Assembly: GCA_035315685.1 (NCBI GenBank)
Contig: DATFXR010000211.1
Span: 1 to 28,953, forward strand
Length of the DNA stretch: 28,953 bases
Direction: 5' to 3'
From: QHWK01 sp035315685
GTDB lineage: Bacteria; Acidobacteriota; Vicinamibacteria; Vicinamibacterales; CAVVIG01
How positions within the stretch are numbered: position 1 is the first letter of the stretch; the number at the start of each line of letters is the position of its first letter. Below, piece after piece: positions 1 through 7,827 of the stretch. A program made the translations under genes and the position numbers. The notes beneath the pieces are model-generated. The model had not been told where the DNA came from. It ran no database searches and was given only the letters and a program-made list of their open reading frames with translations.

Positions 1-165
1 CACGAGCATCGTCGTCCGCGCATTCACTTCGTCGGCGGTCGCTCCACCGAGCCGCTCGACGAGCGCCCGCGCATCCTTGCGCCCGAGCGAGCTGAGCTTT
101 CCAGTGAAGACGACAACCTGTCCGGCAAGCGGCGACGTGGATCGGTCAGGTGAGAGTGAGGGCAA
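1..165 (-). CDS. BRCT-domain protein, N-terminal fragment
   Basis: A reading frame on the minus strand runs off the left edge and gives 55 codons. After a short polar leader it reads GQVVVFTGKLSSLGRKDARA and continues through a GG and a TTMLV segment. That is the first strand, helix and second strand of a BRCT domain, like the C-terminal domain of NAD-dependent DNA ligase and of several regulators. BRCT domains bind phosphopeptides or DNA ends. I chose a TTG start at 165 because GGAGAGG lies six bases upstream; an in-frame GTG at about 213 is possible but has no ribosome site. A BRCT domain at the extreme N terminus argues against DNA ligase, where it is C-terminal. The rest of the protein is outside the window, so the full function is unknown. 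It is divergent from the glucokinase gene. Confidence 0.6.
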   Translation of the reverse strand, partial: MPSLSPDRSTSPLAGQVVVFTGKLSSLGRKDARALVERLGGATADEVNARTTMLV

Positions 166-239
166 ACCAGCCTCTCCGCTGAAATCGCTGGGGAGAGCGA
201 CTGATCCACACGATGATCGAGAATAAGATCGAAGTCAAC

Positions 240-1211
240 ATGATTCTCGCCGGCGACATCGGTGGCACCAAGACGCTGCTCGGTCTGTTCGACGCGGCGC
301 CGGTTCGTCCGCGCTCGATCGCGGTGCAGTCGTTCAGTACCCTCGACTACGACGATCTACCGTCGATGATTGCCGCATTCCTCGACGCGCACGAAGGCGC
401 TCGCCACGCGATCGATCGCGCCTGCTTCGGGGTCGCCGGCCCGGTGATCGGCGAGGCGGCGACGCTCACCAACGTGCCGTGGCGCGTCGACGCGCGCGTG
501 GTCGCGTCCGCGTTCACGATTGGCCGCATGTTCCTCCTCAACGATCTCGAAGCGATGGCGTGGTCGGTGCCGGTGCTGCACGAGTCCGAGGTCCGCGTGC
601 TCCAGGAAGGCATCGCGCTTCGCGGCGGCAACATCGCGCTGATTGCCGCCGGCACCGGACTCGGCCAGGCGATGCTGCACTGGGTGGATGGCCGCTTCAT
701 TCCGTCGCCGTCCGAGGGAGGGCATGCCGATTTCGCGGCGCGGACCGATCGCGAAGTGATGATGATGCGCGAACTCACCGCGCGCTACGGACGCGCCGAA
801 GTCGAGCACGTCGTGTCGGGCCGCGGCCTGATCAACGTCTACCAGGTCGTGCACCATCAGCACCCGTGTCGCGGATCGATCGACCTCGAGTCGCACGACG
901 CCGCGGCCGCGATCTCGCACGCGGCTCTCGATCGCACCTGCGAGTGCTGCGTCGAGACGCTCGATCTGTTCGTCGAAGCCTACGGCGCCGAAGCCGGCAA
1001 CGTCGCGCTGCGGACGGTGGCCACCGGCGGCGTGTTCATCGGCGGCGGCATTGCGCCGAAAATTCTGCCGGCGCTCACCGCCGGTGCGTTCATGCGCGCG
1101 TTCGTCGCCAAGCCGCCGCTCGAGGCGATGCTGAAGACGATGCCGGTGAAAATCATCCTCAACCCGGACGCCGCGCTGCTCGGCGCCGCAGTTTTTGCTG
1201 CAGGACGCTGA
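240..1211 (+). CDS. glk: Glucokinase (non-ROK, Glk family)
   Basis: Phosphorylates glucose with ATP to glucose 6-phosphate in the cytoplasm, the entry step of glycolysis. The N terminus carries the ATP phosphate-binding loop GDIGGTKT. It is followed by VAGPV, the LNDLEAMAW segment with the catalytic Asp of the family, AAGTGLG (second phosphate motif), PSEGGHADF (sugar site) and SGRGL. About 323 residues from the ATG at 240, matching the usual 320-340 of the bacterial Glk family (PF02685). An in-frame ATG at 213 would add nine residues with no family counterpart. I prefer 240 because it places GDIGGT five residues in, as in relatives. Neither start has a strong ribosome site. The last third contains the TGGVFIGGGIAPK stretch typical of the family. 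It stands alone, divergent from the BRCT gene. Confidence 0.9.
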   Translation: MILAGDIGGTKTLLGLFDAAPVRPRSIAVQSFSTLDYDDLPSMIAAFLDAHEGARHAIDRACFGVAGPVIGEAATLTNVPWRVDARVVASAFTIGRMFLLNDLEAMAWSVPVLHESEVRVLQEGIALRGGNIALIAAGTGLGQAMLHWVDGRFIPSPSEGGHADFAARTDREVMMMRELTARYGRAEVEHVVSGRGLINVYQVVHHQHPCRGSIDLESHDAAAAISHAALDRTCECCVETLDLFVEAYGAEAGNVALRTVATGGVFIGGGIAPKILPALTAGAFMRAFVAKPPLEAMLKTMPVKIILNPDAALLGAAVFAAGR

Positions 1212-1313
1212 GGCGCCGTTTACGACACGAACGTCACGCAAGGAACTATCGCGACGAGCGTGCGTTTTCGCTCAATAGAAACGCCTCCGGCGTTGTTGTA
1301 ACCTTGAAGCGAA

Positions 1314-1514
1314 ATGATCTGGTTCTTCGATCGGGACGGCGAAAAACTTCGTTACGAAATCACGCACGATCGGCTCGCCGGCCGCTACAGGGTGGTCATC
1401 ACCAAACCTGATGGCTCGGAATCGATCGAAGAAGTCGATGAACCGACTGAGTTGATCGAGCGGTCGGTGCAGCTGATGAACTCGCTCCGCGGCGACGGCT
1501 GGCGCGTCGCATAG
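1314..1514 (+). CDS. Small conserved-looking protein of unknown function
   Basis: A 66-residue reading frame with a GAAGCGA ribosome-site-like sequence just before the ATG. The protein starts MIWFFDRDGEKLRYEI and consists of a predicted beta-rich half, rich in charged residues, followed by a helix (TELIERSVQLMNSLR). There is no signal peptide, membrane segment or cysteine. Codon use matches the neighbours, with a strong GC preference at third positions. It lies about 100 bases after glk on the same strand and could be cotranscribed. I do not recognise a named family and assign no function. The frame is short, but the start context and codon use favour a real gene over a chance frame. Confidence 0.6.
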   Translation: MIWFFDRDGEKLRYEITHDRLAGRYRVVITKPDGSESIEEVDEPTELIERSVQLMNSLRGDGWRVA

Positions 1515-1649
1515 GCCGGCCGACAGCCTTCCGTCACGACGATCCCCCACCGGTCCGAGCTCGCGAGCCGCCGACGCGGAATTCTGCCTGCAGCGCACCT
1601 GTAGAGTGGATTGTCGAAGCCGCCGGAGCCGCACGCTTGAAACGCGCGC

Positions 1650-3251
1650 TCAGCGTCCGCCCAGATCGAGCAGGTCGAGCGCCGCCGTGAGCGCCATCGC
1701 TCCGCCACGGTCGTCCGCGCCGGTGACGGCGGGACGATCGAAGTAGTAGCGCTTCGTGGGTCCGGCGCCTGTTCCCGCACACACGTCGACGAGCGTCGCG
1801 TCCGACGCGACGTGCGCCGCGAGCGCGCGCCAGGCGCGCTGCACGACCGGACGGAACGACGGGTCGAGCCATCCGAGCCGGATCCCTCGCGCCATTGCGC
1901 TCAGCAGCATCGCGGTCGCGGTCTCTTCGCGGTACGCGCCCGGCTCGTCGATGATCTGCCGCCACGATCCGTCCGGCGATTGCTGTGCGCGAACCGCGGT
2001 CATCTGTCGACGGTAGATGTCGAGCAGCCGCGCGCGCTGTGGATGCGCCGCCGGCAGGCGCGCGAGCGTCTCGACCAGCCCGAACGCCGCGAACCCGTTG
2101 CCGCGGCCCCACGCCGCCGGGCCGTCGGTCGCGTGGTTGAACAAGCCGTCCGCTCGCTGAAGTCTCGCGGCGTACGCGATCAGCAACCGCGCGGCGCGAT
2201 CGAGATCGGCCTCATGGCCCGGCCGTGCGCCCGAGCGCGAGAGGACCGACGTCGCCATGAACATGTCGTCGGTCCAGCCCTGCCCATATTCAGGCGACGC
2301 GGGCGCCTTCTCCTTGGCCGCCGCCGCGACGCCTTCGTCGAAAAGGGCCGGTGACAGCTCTGCGAACACCATCGTTCCAGCCACTGATGTCAGCTGGATA
2401 CGCGGCGCCTGTCCCGCCGGAGCCTGGGGCGGAGGCGCAAACAGCTTCCGCTCGCCCGCTGTCCACGGCCTGATCTGTTCCAGCACGTTCGCGCGCAGCG
2501 TCTCGTCTTTGTCGAGCGCCGCGACACGAAGCGCGCCGATCCATGAGAGCGCGGGGATGTAGCTGATACCGGGCGTTTCGGGATAGCGGCGTGCGAGCTG
2601 TCGCGCAATGGCGAGCGGTTGCCGCTGGACCCGTTCGGCGATCGTCCGGCGCAGCGTCGACACCTCGCGCGGCTGGACGAGCATCTTCTCCAGGGCAGCG
2701 GCTGCACCCTCTGCCGCGATCGATTCCACCGGCGCATCGATCGGCAGCGGCATGCTGCCCACGGTCACGATCAGATCGGGCGCCTGAAACGTCGTCCAGC
2801 GTGCGAGCGACAGCTTGTCGGCTTCGTCGAACTGCGCGAGCGGGAGCGCGCTCAGCGACCAGCGCGAGCGCACGGACGCCGGCGCGCGCGTCTTGAACCA
2901 GCGAACCAGATCGACGGCAGTCGCCGGATCGCCGCCCGGCGCGCCGATAATCACGACGCGACGCTTCGAGTCGGCCGGATCGAAGGCAGACGGGTTCTCG
3001 ATGGTGGGGATCGCCGACTCGTCGCGCCTGATGCCAGCGGCCGCGACTACGTGCGGCTCACCAGGCAGCGCTGCCACCGTGCGAAGGGCGGCTTCGCTGT
3101 CGGCCTGGTAGGCCGGGTAGGTCGGGTGGGTCGGGTCGGTCTGGTGGGCCGGGTCGGTCTGGTGGGCCGGGTAGGCCTGGTGGGTCGAAGCGATCAGCAT
3201 CGAGACAAGAACGATTCCCGTCAATCGCAACGGCGCCTGACGGCGGTTCAT
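1650..3251 (-). CDS. Secreted glycoside hydrolase, GH88/GH105-like
   Basis: Likely an unsaturated glucuronyl or rhamnogalacturonyl hydrolase, which cuts unsaturated uronate residues left by polysaccharide lyases. The C-terminal half (about residues 300-533) has the alpha/alpha-barrel pattern of this clan: WTDDMFMATSVL, then DGLFNHATD, WGRGNGFAAFGL, SPDGSWRQIID and YREETATAMLL. The middle part (about 60-290), including RRVVIIGAPGG, is not recognised. The start at 3251 has GGAG six bases upstream and opens with MNRR and a hydrophobic stretch, a plausible signal peptide; an in-frame ATG at 3287 lacks this arrangement. Residues about 22-51 are a hexapeptide repeat (PAHQTD type) encoded by a 9/18-bp DNA repeat, directly after the signal sequence. 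The gene follows the flavoprotein on the same strand, about 130 bases downstream. The substrate is not determined. Confidence 0.75.
   Translation of the reverse strand: MNRRQAPLRLTGIVLVSMLIASTHQAYPAHQTDPAHQTDPTHPTYPAYQADSEAALRTVAALPGEPHVVAAAGIRRDESAIPTIENPSAFDPADSKRRVVIIGAPGGDPATAVDLVRWFKTRAPASVRSRWSLSALPLAQFDEADKLSLARWTTFQAPDLIVTVGSMPLPIDAPVESIAAEGAAAALEKMLVQPREVSTLRRTIAERVQRQPLAIARQLARRYPETPGISYIPALSWIGALRVAALDKDETLRANVLEQIRPWTAGERKLFAPPPQAPAGQAPRIQLTSVAGTMVFAELSPALFDEGVAAAAKEKAPASPEYGQGWTDDMFMATSVLSRSGARPGHEADLDRAARLLIAYAARLQRADGLFNHATDGPAAWGRGNGFAAFGLVETLARLPAAHPQRARLLDIYRRQMTAVRAQQSPDGSWRQIIDEPGAYREETATAMLLSAMARGIRLGWLDPSFRPVVQRAWRALAAHVASDATLVDVCAGTGAGPTKRYYFDRPAVTGADDRGGAMALTAALDLLDLGGR
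3099..3187. repeat. Tandem 9-bp repeat inside the GH88 gene
   Basis: About ten consecutive 9-bp units with the plus-strand consensus GTNGGYCKG, some paired into an 18-bp higher unit (GTCGGTCTGGTGGGCCGG occurs twice in a row). The array stays in frame and yields a Pro/His/Gln/Asp/Tyr-rich hexapeptide repeat just after the predicted signal peptide. Within it, 3115-3135 on the plus strand has four GGG tracts with spacers of 6, 1 and 2 bases. Confidence 0.85.
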
Positions 3252-3314
3252 TCGAATCTCCGACGTACCCGCCCCCATCGCTCTCATCCTCTGACCCCCT
3301 CTTATCCGACTTCA

Positions 3315-3379
3315 CCGTCCCATCCCATCCGTCTCACCGTCCGACCTACCCACCCACCCGGCCCAGCTGACCCACTCGA
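3315..3379. repeat. Intergenic C-rich repeat with G-quadruplex-type motif (minus strand)
   Basis: The spacer between the flavoprotein stop and the GH88 start is pyrimidine-rich and loosely repetitive (CCCATCC, ACCGTCC, CCCACCC). From 3349 to 3373 there are five CCC tracts spaced by 1, 1, 2 and 6 bases, so the minus strand, which is the mRNA sense here, carries a G-quadruplex-type motif. Its units resemble those of the 3099-3187 array in the opposite orientation. Confidence 0.65.
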
Positions 3380-3380
3380 C

Positions 3381-6300
3381 CTAGATGCGCGGCAGCGACG
3401 CACCGCGCATCAGGTGATCGAACCACATGTTCGAGAGCTTTTCCTGAACGGTGTTCTGGCGCAGCCGGGCGGCGAGATTCGGGAAGTCCACGCGATCCAT
3501 CTCCTGATCCTGGTTGAAGCAGGAAAAGATAATCGTCTCCCTTCCGCTCGTGGGATCGACGTGCTTCTGCAGGCACTGCGCGCAGACTTCCTTCATCATG
3601 CACTGCATCGGTGAGTTGATGCTCGCGATGCTGACGTGATCCGGCTTCAGATACGGCGCCAGCACGCCGTGCCGCGCCGCCTTCACCGCCGCCATCATCC
3701 GGTCCGATCCGATCGCGATGATCCGATCGACGACGGGAAGCGGCACCAGCGCCTCGCCGAGCGCGCCGCTCTGGTAGGCGAGCACCGCCTGGACGATGTT
3801 GCCGCGGAAATGCGCATCCTGTGGCCGTCCCGGCGCGATCGGCGCGCCCATGTCGGTGCTCCAGATCACCTGATCGGTGGCCGACTCGATCTCCTCGCGC
3901 TTGAACAGATCCTCGCCGCGCTTGTATCCGGCGAAGTAGATCACGCGGTTGCCGTGCGCGCGCATCGCCTTCGCGATCGAGAACAGCACGGCGTTGCCGA
4001 GGCCGCCGCCGAGCAGCAGCACGTTCTTCCCATCGGGAATTTCGGTCGGCGCGCCGGTCGGGCCCATGACGATGACCGGCTCGCCTTTCTTGAGGTAGGC
4101 GCACAACCGACTCGACACGCCGAGCTCCAGCGCGATCAGCGACAGCAGCCCCCGGTCCTTGTCCACCCACGCACCAGTGAGCGCGATGCCCTCCATCAGC
4201 AGCGGCACGCCGCGGGCGCGCGGCGCGAGAGACTCGAAATTCTGCAGGCGATAGAACTGTCCCGGATGAAAGTGCCTGGCCGCCGCCGGCGCCTTGACGA
4301 TCACTTCGACGATCGTCTCAGTGAGGCGCACGACGTCCTCGACGCGCGCCACGAAGTCTTCGTCGAGACGGGTGACGAGCGCCTGCCAGGCCCGGTCGCG
4401 TTCCGCCTGCGCCGCCGGATCGAGCGCGGCAAGCTCTCGCGCGAACAGCTTCATCACTTCAGGGTAGCCGTCCTTCGCGGACGCCATCGCCTTCACGACG
4501 TTGCCGGCATAGCGCGGATGGTTGTCGCCGTAGTAGGTGACGAACTTCCCGCCGGCGTCGTACGAGGTGAAGAATCCGGCGGGATCGGGCGTGAGATGAA
4601 AGCCGCCGTCGCCGTTCGGCGCCACCGCGTGCGGCTGGAAGAACTTCCGCTTCGCGTCGAGCTGAAACGTCCCGCGGCATTCGTTCTCGTAGGTGATGTT
4701 CGGTGTCGTGCCGGCGGCAACGAGACAGGTCCGCGTCGGCAACGTAATGTGCTGCGGCCCCGCCTGCCCTTCCTGCCGGTCCCGCCCCTCCTGCCCTTCC
4801 CGCCTGAACACCATCGCGCTCAGCGCGCCGCGCGCGTCGGGAATCGCCTCGAGCGGATTCAGGTTCTCCGCAAAGACGATCCCTTCCTCGAGCGCCTTGA
4901 TCACTTCCTCGTGATTCAGCCGGTAAGCCGGCGAATCGACCATCCGCTTGCGATACGCGATCGTCACGCCGCCCCAGGCGCGGACCAGCGACACGAAATC
5001 CGGCGCCTCACCCGCCGCCTGCGCGCGCGCGCGTTCGGCGCGGACCGCGCGGCCGTGCTCCAGGTACTCGTCGAGCACTGCCTGTTCTTCGGCGTCGTAC
5101 AGACCGCGCACGCGCGATTCGCCGAGCTCCGCCGCCAGCGTCTCATGGTGTTGCAGTGTCTTCTCGACCTGCAGCGGGTAGTAGGCCATCAGCTCGGTTG
5201 CCGTGTCGATCGCGGTCAGACCGCCGCCGATGACGACGGCCGGCAGCCGCGTCTGCAGATTCGGCAGCGCCTCGCGCTTGAACGCCCCGGTCAGCTGCAG
5301 CGCCATCAGAAAGTCGCTCGCCTTCCTGATGCCGCGGATCAGGTTGTTCTTCATGTCGATGATCGTCGGCCTGCCGGCGCCAGCCGCGATCGCCACATGA
5401 TGGAACCCGTACGCCCACGCGTCTTCGATCGGCATCGTGCCGCCGAACCGCACGCCGCCGTACATCCGCAGACCGCGACGCCGGGCCAGCGTCAGATGCA
5501 GCAGCGTCAGGAAGTTCTTGTCCCACCGCACCGTGATGCCGTACTCCGACACGCCGCCAAACCCTTCGAGCACGCGCTCGTCGAGTTGACGATAGATCTC
5601 GCTCCAGTCGCGAACCGGCTCAGGCAGCTCGGTATCGGTGCCGGTCAACGATTCCGGCAGCGGCTCGATCTTCAAGCCGTCGATTCCGACCACGCCACAC
5701 CCTTCGTTGAGGAGGTAGTGCGCCAGCGTGTACCCGGCAGGCCCGAGGCCGACGACGAGCACGTTCTTGCCGTTGTAGGGCAGCGCGTACGGACGGCGGA
5801 CGTTCAGCGGATTCCAGCGCGTGAGGAGGCCGTAGATCTCGACGCCCCACGGCATCGAGAGGACGTCGGTCAGTACGCCCGTCTCAATCTGCGGGATGTT
5901 GACCGGCTCCTGCTTCTGGTAGATGCAGGACTTCATGCAGTCGTTGCAGATCCGGTGGCCCGTGCCCGGACACATCGGGTTGTCGATCGCGACGAGCGCC
6001 AGCGCGGCGATCGGATCGCCGGCCTTGCGCAGCATGTGCATCTCGGAAATCTTTTCGCCGAGCGGACAGCCCTGCAGTTCGATTCCGAGCGCGTTGACGG
6101 TGACCCTGCGGTCCTTGTCGTGAAGCCCTTTCGAGCACGAGTCCTTGTCGCGCTCGTGGCACAGCACGCAGTAGTGGATCTCGCTCAGTACCTCGCGCGG
6201 TTGCATCCGCGCGTCGGTGAGCTTGAAACCGTCGCGCCGGCGCAGCCGCCAGTCGGGGCCGATCATCGCTTCCGGCAGGGAGCGATCGAGCCGCTGGACG

Positions 6301-6923
6301 TCGACGAGATGAAAGGGTTCGACGTTCTCTGGAAACCGGAAGATCACCCAGCTGCGGTAGGCGGGATCGTGGATGCGGGCCGCGCACCAGCGCCTCAGTG
6401 CTTCGCTGTCGGGGCTCGGGACTCGGGGCTCGTGGCTGGCTGTCTTCTCGCGATCGAGCAGCCGGCACCCTGCCTGCGCGACGGCGAGTTCGCGGTCGCC
6501 GGTGCTGGTGTCCGCAATCATCGCCTCGACGATCGCATCGTCTGCGGCCGACGAGTGCACCGGCGCGGCGCCTTTCAGCAGCGGCAGCGCGCGGCGGCGC
6601 ACGAAGTCGACCTTGAACCGGAACAGATCGTCCTGAAGGCGCGTCGCCTGCGCGATCGACGCGAGCGGGCGATCGACGTCGAACAGGCGCGTGAGGAAGC
6701 GGCTCACGTGCGGCGCCATCGCAATCAGGAGATTCGACAGCGCCACCGGCGGACGCGGAGCATCGGGCGACTGGCGATACGCGTCCCAGTCGCGCCACAG
6801 TGCCGGATCGTCGGTGGCGACCTGTTCACAGAACCGTTCGTACAGCGACGCGAGCCGATCGGGGTCGTGCAAATCCGAGAAGGAGTAACCGGGGACGCCA
6901 AGAGCAGTCGCGGACACAGCCAT
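3381..6923 (-). CDS. Fused flavoprotein: GltD-like plus PyrK-like reductase
   Basis: A 1180-residue protein with two reductase modules. Residues about 250-345 hold a cysteine-rich Fe-S region (CVLCHERDKDSC, GCPLGE, NPMCPGTGHRICNDCMKSC) as in the N terminus of glutamate synthase small subunits. Next come an FAD-binding Rossmann motif (VLVVGLGPAG, about 387) and an NAD(P) motif (VVIGGGLTAID, about 560), both GltD-like. From about 860 to the end lies a ferredoxin-reductase/PyrK-like part: HFHPGQFYRLQ (FAD), VLLLGGGLGNAVLF (nucleotide) and a final MQCMMKEVCAQC plus FSC set that fits a [2Fe-2S] site. It probably moves electrons between NAD(P)H, flavin and an iron-sulfur partner; the natural acceptor is unknown. 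The first 240 residues are not recognised. Residues about 706-721 are a repeat-encoded insert between the modules. The ATG at 6923 has only a weak GGGAT upstream. Confidence 0.85.
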   Translation of the reverse strand: MAVSATALGVPGYSFSDLHDPDRLASLYERFCEQVATDDPALWRDWDAYRQSPDAPRPPVALSNLLIAMAPHVSRFLTRLFDVDRPLASIAQATRLQDDLFRFKVDFVRRRALPLLKGAAPVHSSAADDAIVEAMIADTSTGDRELAVAQAGCRLLDREKTASHEPRVPSPDSEALRRWCAARIHDPAYRSWVIFRFPENVEPFHLVDVQRLDRSLPEAMIGPDWRLRRRDGFKLTDARMQPREVLSEIHYCVLCHERDKDSCSKGLHDKDRRVTVNALGIELQGCPLGEKISEMHMLRKAGDPIAALALVAIDNPMCPGTGHRICNDCMKSCIYQKQEPVNIPQIETGVLTDVLSMPWGVEIYGLLTRWNPLNVRRPYALPYNGKNVLVVGLGPAGYTLAHYLLNEGCGVVGIDGLKIEPLPESLTGTDTELPEPVRDWSEIYRQLDERVLEGFGGVSEYGITVRWDKNFLTLLHLTLARRRGLRMYGGVRFGGTMPIEDAWAYGFHHVAIAAGAGRPTIIDMKNNLIRGIRKASDFLMALQLTGAFKREALPNLQTRLPAVVIGGGLTAIDTATELMAYYPLQVEKTLQHHETLAAELGESRVRGLYDAEEQAVLDEYLEHGRAVRAERARAQAAGEAPDFVSLVRAWGGVTIAYRKRMVDSPAYRLNHEEVIKALEEGIVFAENLNPLEAIPDARGALSAMVFRREGQEGRDRQEGQAGPQHITLPTRTCLVAAGTTPNITYENECRGTFQLDAKRKFFQPHAVAPNGDGGFHLTPDPAGFFTSYDAGGKFVTYYGDNHPRYAGNVVKAMASAKDGYPEVMKLFARELAALDPAAQAERDRAWQALVTRLDEDFVARVEDVVRLTETIVEVIVKAPAAARHFHPGQFYRLQNFESLAPRARGVPLLMEGIALTGAWVDKDRGLLSLIALELGVSSRLCAYLKKGEPVIVMGPTGAPTEIPDGKNVLLLGGGLGNAVLFSIAKAMRAHGNRVIYFAGYKRGEDLFKREEIESATDQVIWSTDMGAPIAPGRPQDAHFRGNIVQAVLAYQSGALGEALVPLPVVDRIIAIGSDRMMAAVKAARHGVLAPYLKPDHVSIASINSPMQCMMKEVCAQCLQKHVDPTSGRETIIFSCFNQDQEMDRVDFPNLAARLRQNTVQEKLSNMWFDHLMRGASLPRI
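4763..4806. repeat. Tandem 9-bp repeat inside the flavoprotein gene
   Basis: Five consecutive 9-bp units of plus-strand form CCYGCCNNT (CCTGCCCTT, CCTGCCGGT, CCCGCCCCT, CCTGCCCTT, CCCGCCTGA). They stay in frame in the minus-strand gene and encode a Gly/Gln/Glu/Arg-rich patch (REGQEGRDRQEGQ). The array falls where the GltD-like and PyrK-like halves are joined, a place that tolerates extra sequence. The unit is the same as in the egtB array at 10016-10105. Confidence 0.85.
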
Positions 6924-6947
6924 AGGATCCCATCGAAGGTACTAGGG

Positions 6948-6976
6948 AATTCCGAAGCGAGTCAAACCTCGGAATT
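6948..6976. promoter_or_regulatory. Inverted repeat, possible operator
   Basis: AATTCCGA (6948-6955) and TCGGAATT (6969-6976) are perfect inverted arms of 8 bp separated by 13 bases. They lie in the 92-bp divergent spacer between the flavoprotein and the DUF3108 gene. The right arm overlaps the first bases of the predicted -35 element of the rightward promoter, so a dimeric repressor bound here could block it. The centre-to-centre spacing of 21 bases, two helical turns, suits a dimer. No binding protein is encoded next to it. Confidence 0.5.
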
Positions 6977-7004
6977 GACGCTGACCGGTGCGCGTCGGTA
7001 CGAT
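6975..7004 (+). promoter_or_regulatory. Sigma70-type promoter for the DUF3108 gene
   Basis: TTGACG (6975-6980) and TACGAT (6999-7004) are separated by 18 bases, a good match to housekeeping -35 and -10 elements. Transcription would begin about 7010-7012, only a few bases before the ATG at 7016, and there is no ribosome-binding site in between. The message may therefore be leaderless or nearly so. Confidence 0.55.
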
Positions 7005-7015
7005 CGCGTGTCCGC

Positions 7016-7825
7016 ATGAAAGCCACTGTCACGACCGCAGCGCTCATCGTGTTCGCGTCGTTCACGCTCTACGCGCAACGCGCATCTCGGCCACCCGCGC
7101 ATCCGGCGCCCGCCGCCAAGGCTCCAGCGGCGCCGCGAGTGGAGCGGCAGGTGCCGTTCCAAGTCGGGGAGAGGCTGACGTATGACGTCTCCTGGTCGTC
7201 GTACCTCACCGCCGGCACCGCGTCAATCGCCGTAAAAGAAAAGAAACCTTCCTTCGACTCCACGGCCTACTACATCGTCGCCGAGGGACGACCGACACCG
7301 CTGCTTGCGAAGCTGTACACGCTCTACTACAAGCTCGACACGCTGCTCGACAGTTACACGCTGCTGCCGCAGCGGGGATCCGTCTACAGCGAGGAGGGCA
7401 AGCGGCACCGCTTCAAGACGACGCGATTCGATCGCAATGCACGAAAGATCTTTTTCGAATACCAGGCGGACACGACGGTGAAGGCCGACTTCGCCACGTC
7501 GGCGGTGACGCAGGACGCGCTGTCGGCGATCTACGTTCTGCGGGCGATTCCGTTGAAGGCCGGCGACCGGATGACGATGCCGGTGAGCGACAACGGCATC
7601 AACTACAAGGTGCAGTTCGACGTCGTCGGCCAGGAGCGCCTGCGCACGCCGCTCGGCGAGCAGGCCAGCTGGAAGCTGAAGCTGAACGTCTCGGATGACA
7701 AGAACGTCGCCGTCGGCCGCAACGTCGCGATCTGGATCGGCGACGACGCGCGGCGCCTGCCCTTGAAGCTTCAGGCGGATCTGCCGGTCGGCAGCTTCAA
7801 TCTGACGCTGCGCTCCGCAACCTGA
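7016..7825 (+). CDS. DUF3108 family exported protein
   Basis: A 269-residue protein. The first 20 or so residues (MKATVTTAALIVFASFTLYA) form a signal peptide, followed by a Pro/Ala-rich linker to about residue 43. The rest fits the DUF3108 family: PFQVGERLTYDVSW, then TAGTASIAV, a TLYYKLDTLLDSYTLLPQ segment, DALSAIYVLR, LKAGD, and a final pair of beta strands (RLPLKLQADLPVGSF). DUF3108 proteins are predicted periplasmic beta-rich proteins. Their role is not established, though some are thought to relate to the envelope. It is transcribed alone from a likely sigma70 promoter and ends at a hairpin-rich convergent spacer facing egtD. Confidence 0.8.
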   Translation: MKATVTTAALIVFASFTLYAQRASRPPAHPAPAAKAPAAPRVERQVPFQVGERLTYDVSWSSYLTAGTASIAVKEKKPSFDSTAYYIVAEGRPTPLLAKLYTLYYKLDTLLDSYTLLPQRGSVYSEEGKRHRFKTTRFDRNARKIFFEYQADTTVKADFATSAVTQDALSAIYVLRAIPLKAGDRMTMPVSDNGINYKVQFDVVGQERLRTPLGEQASWKLKLNVSDDKNVAVGRNVAIWIGDDARRLPLKLQADLPVGSFNLTLRSAT

Positions 7826-7827
7826 GG

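Noticed and set aside
24..209. 61-codon minus-strand frame at the left edge
   Set aside because: It is in a different frame from the BRCT reading, has no motif and ends inside the window, while the BRCT frame matches a known domain and has a ribosome site.
3636..7019. 1127-codon open frame on the plus strand
   Set aside because: Lies almost entirely antisense to the flavoprotein, whose motifs are clear. The translation is Arg/His-rich with no domain, typical of antisense shadow in high-GC DNA.
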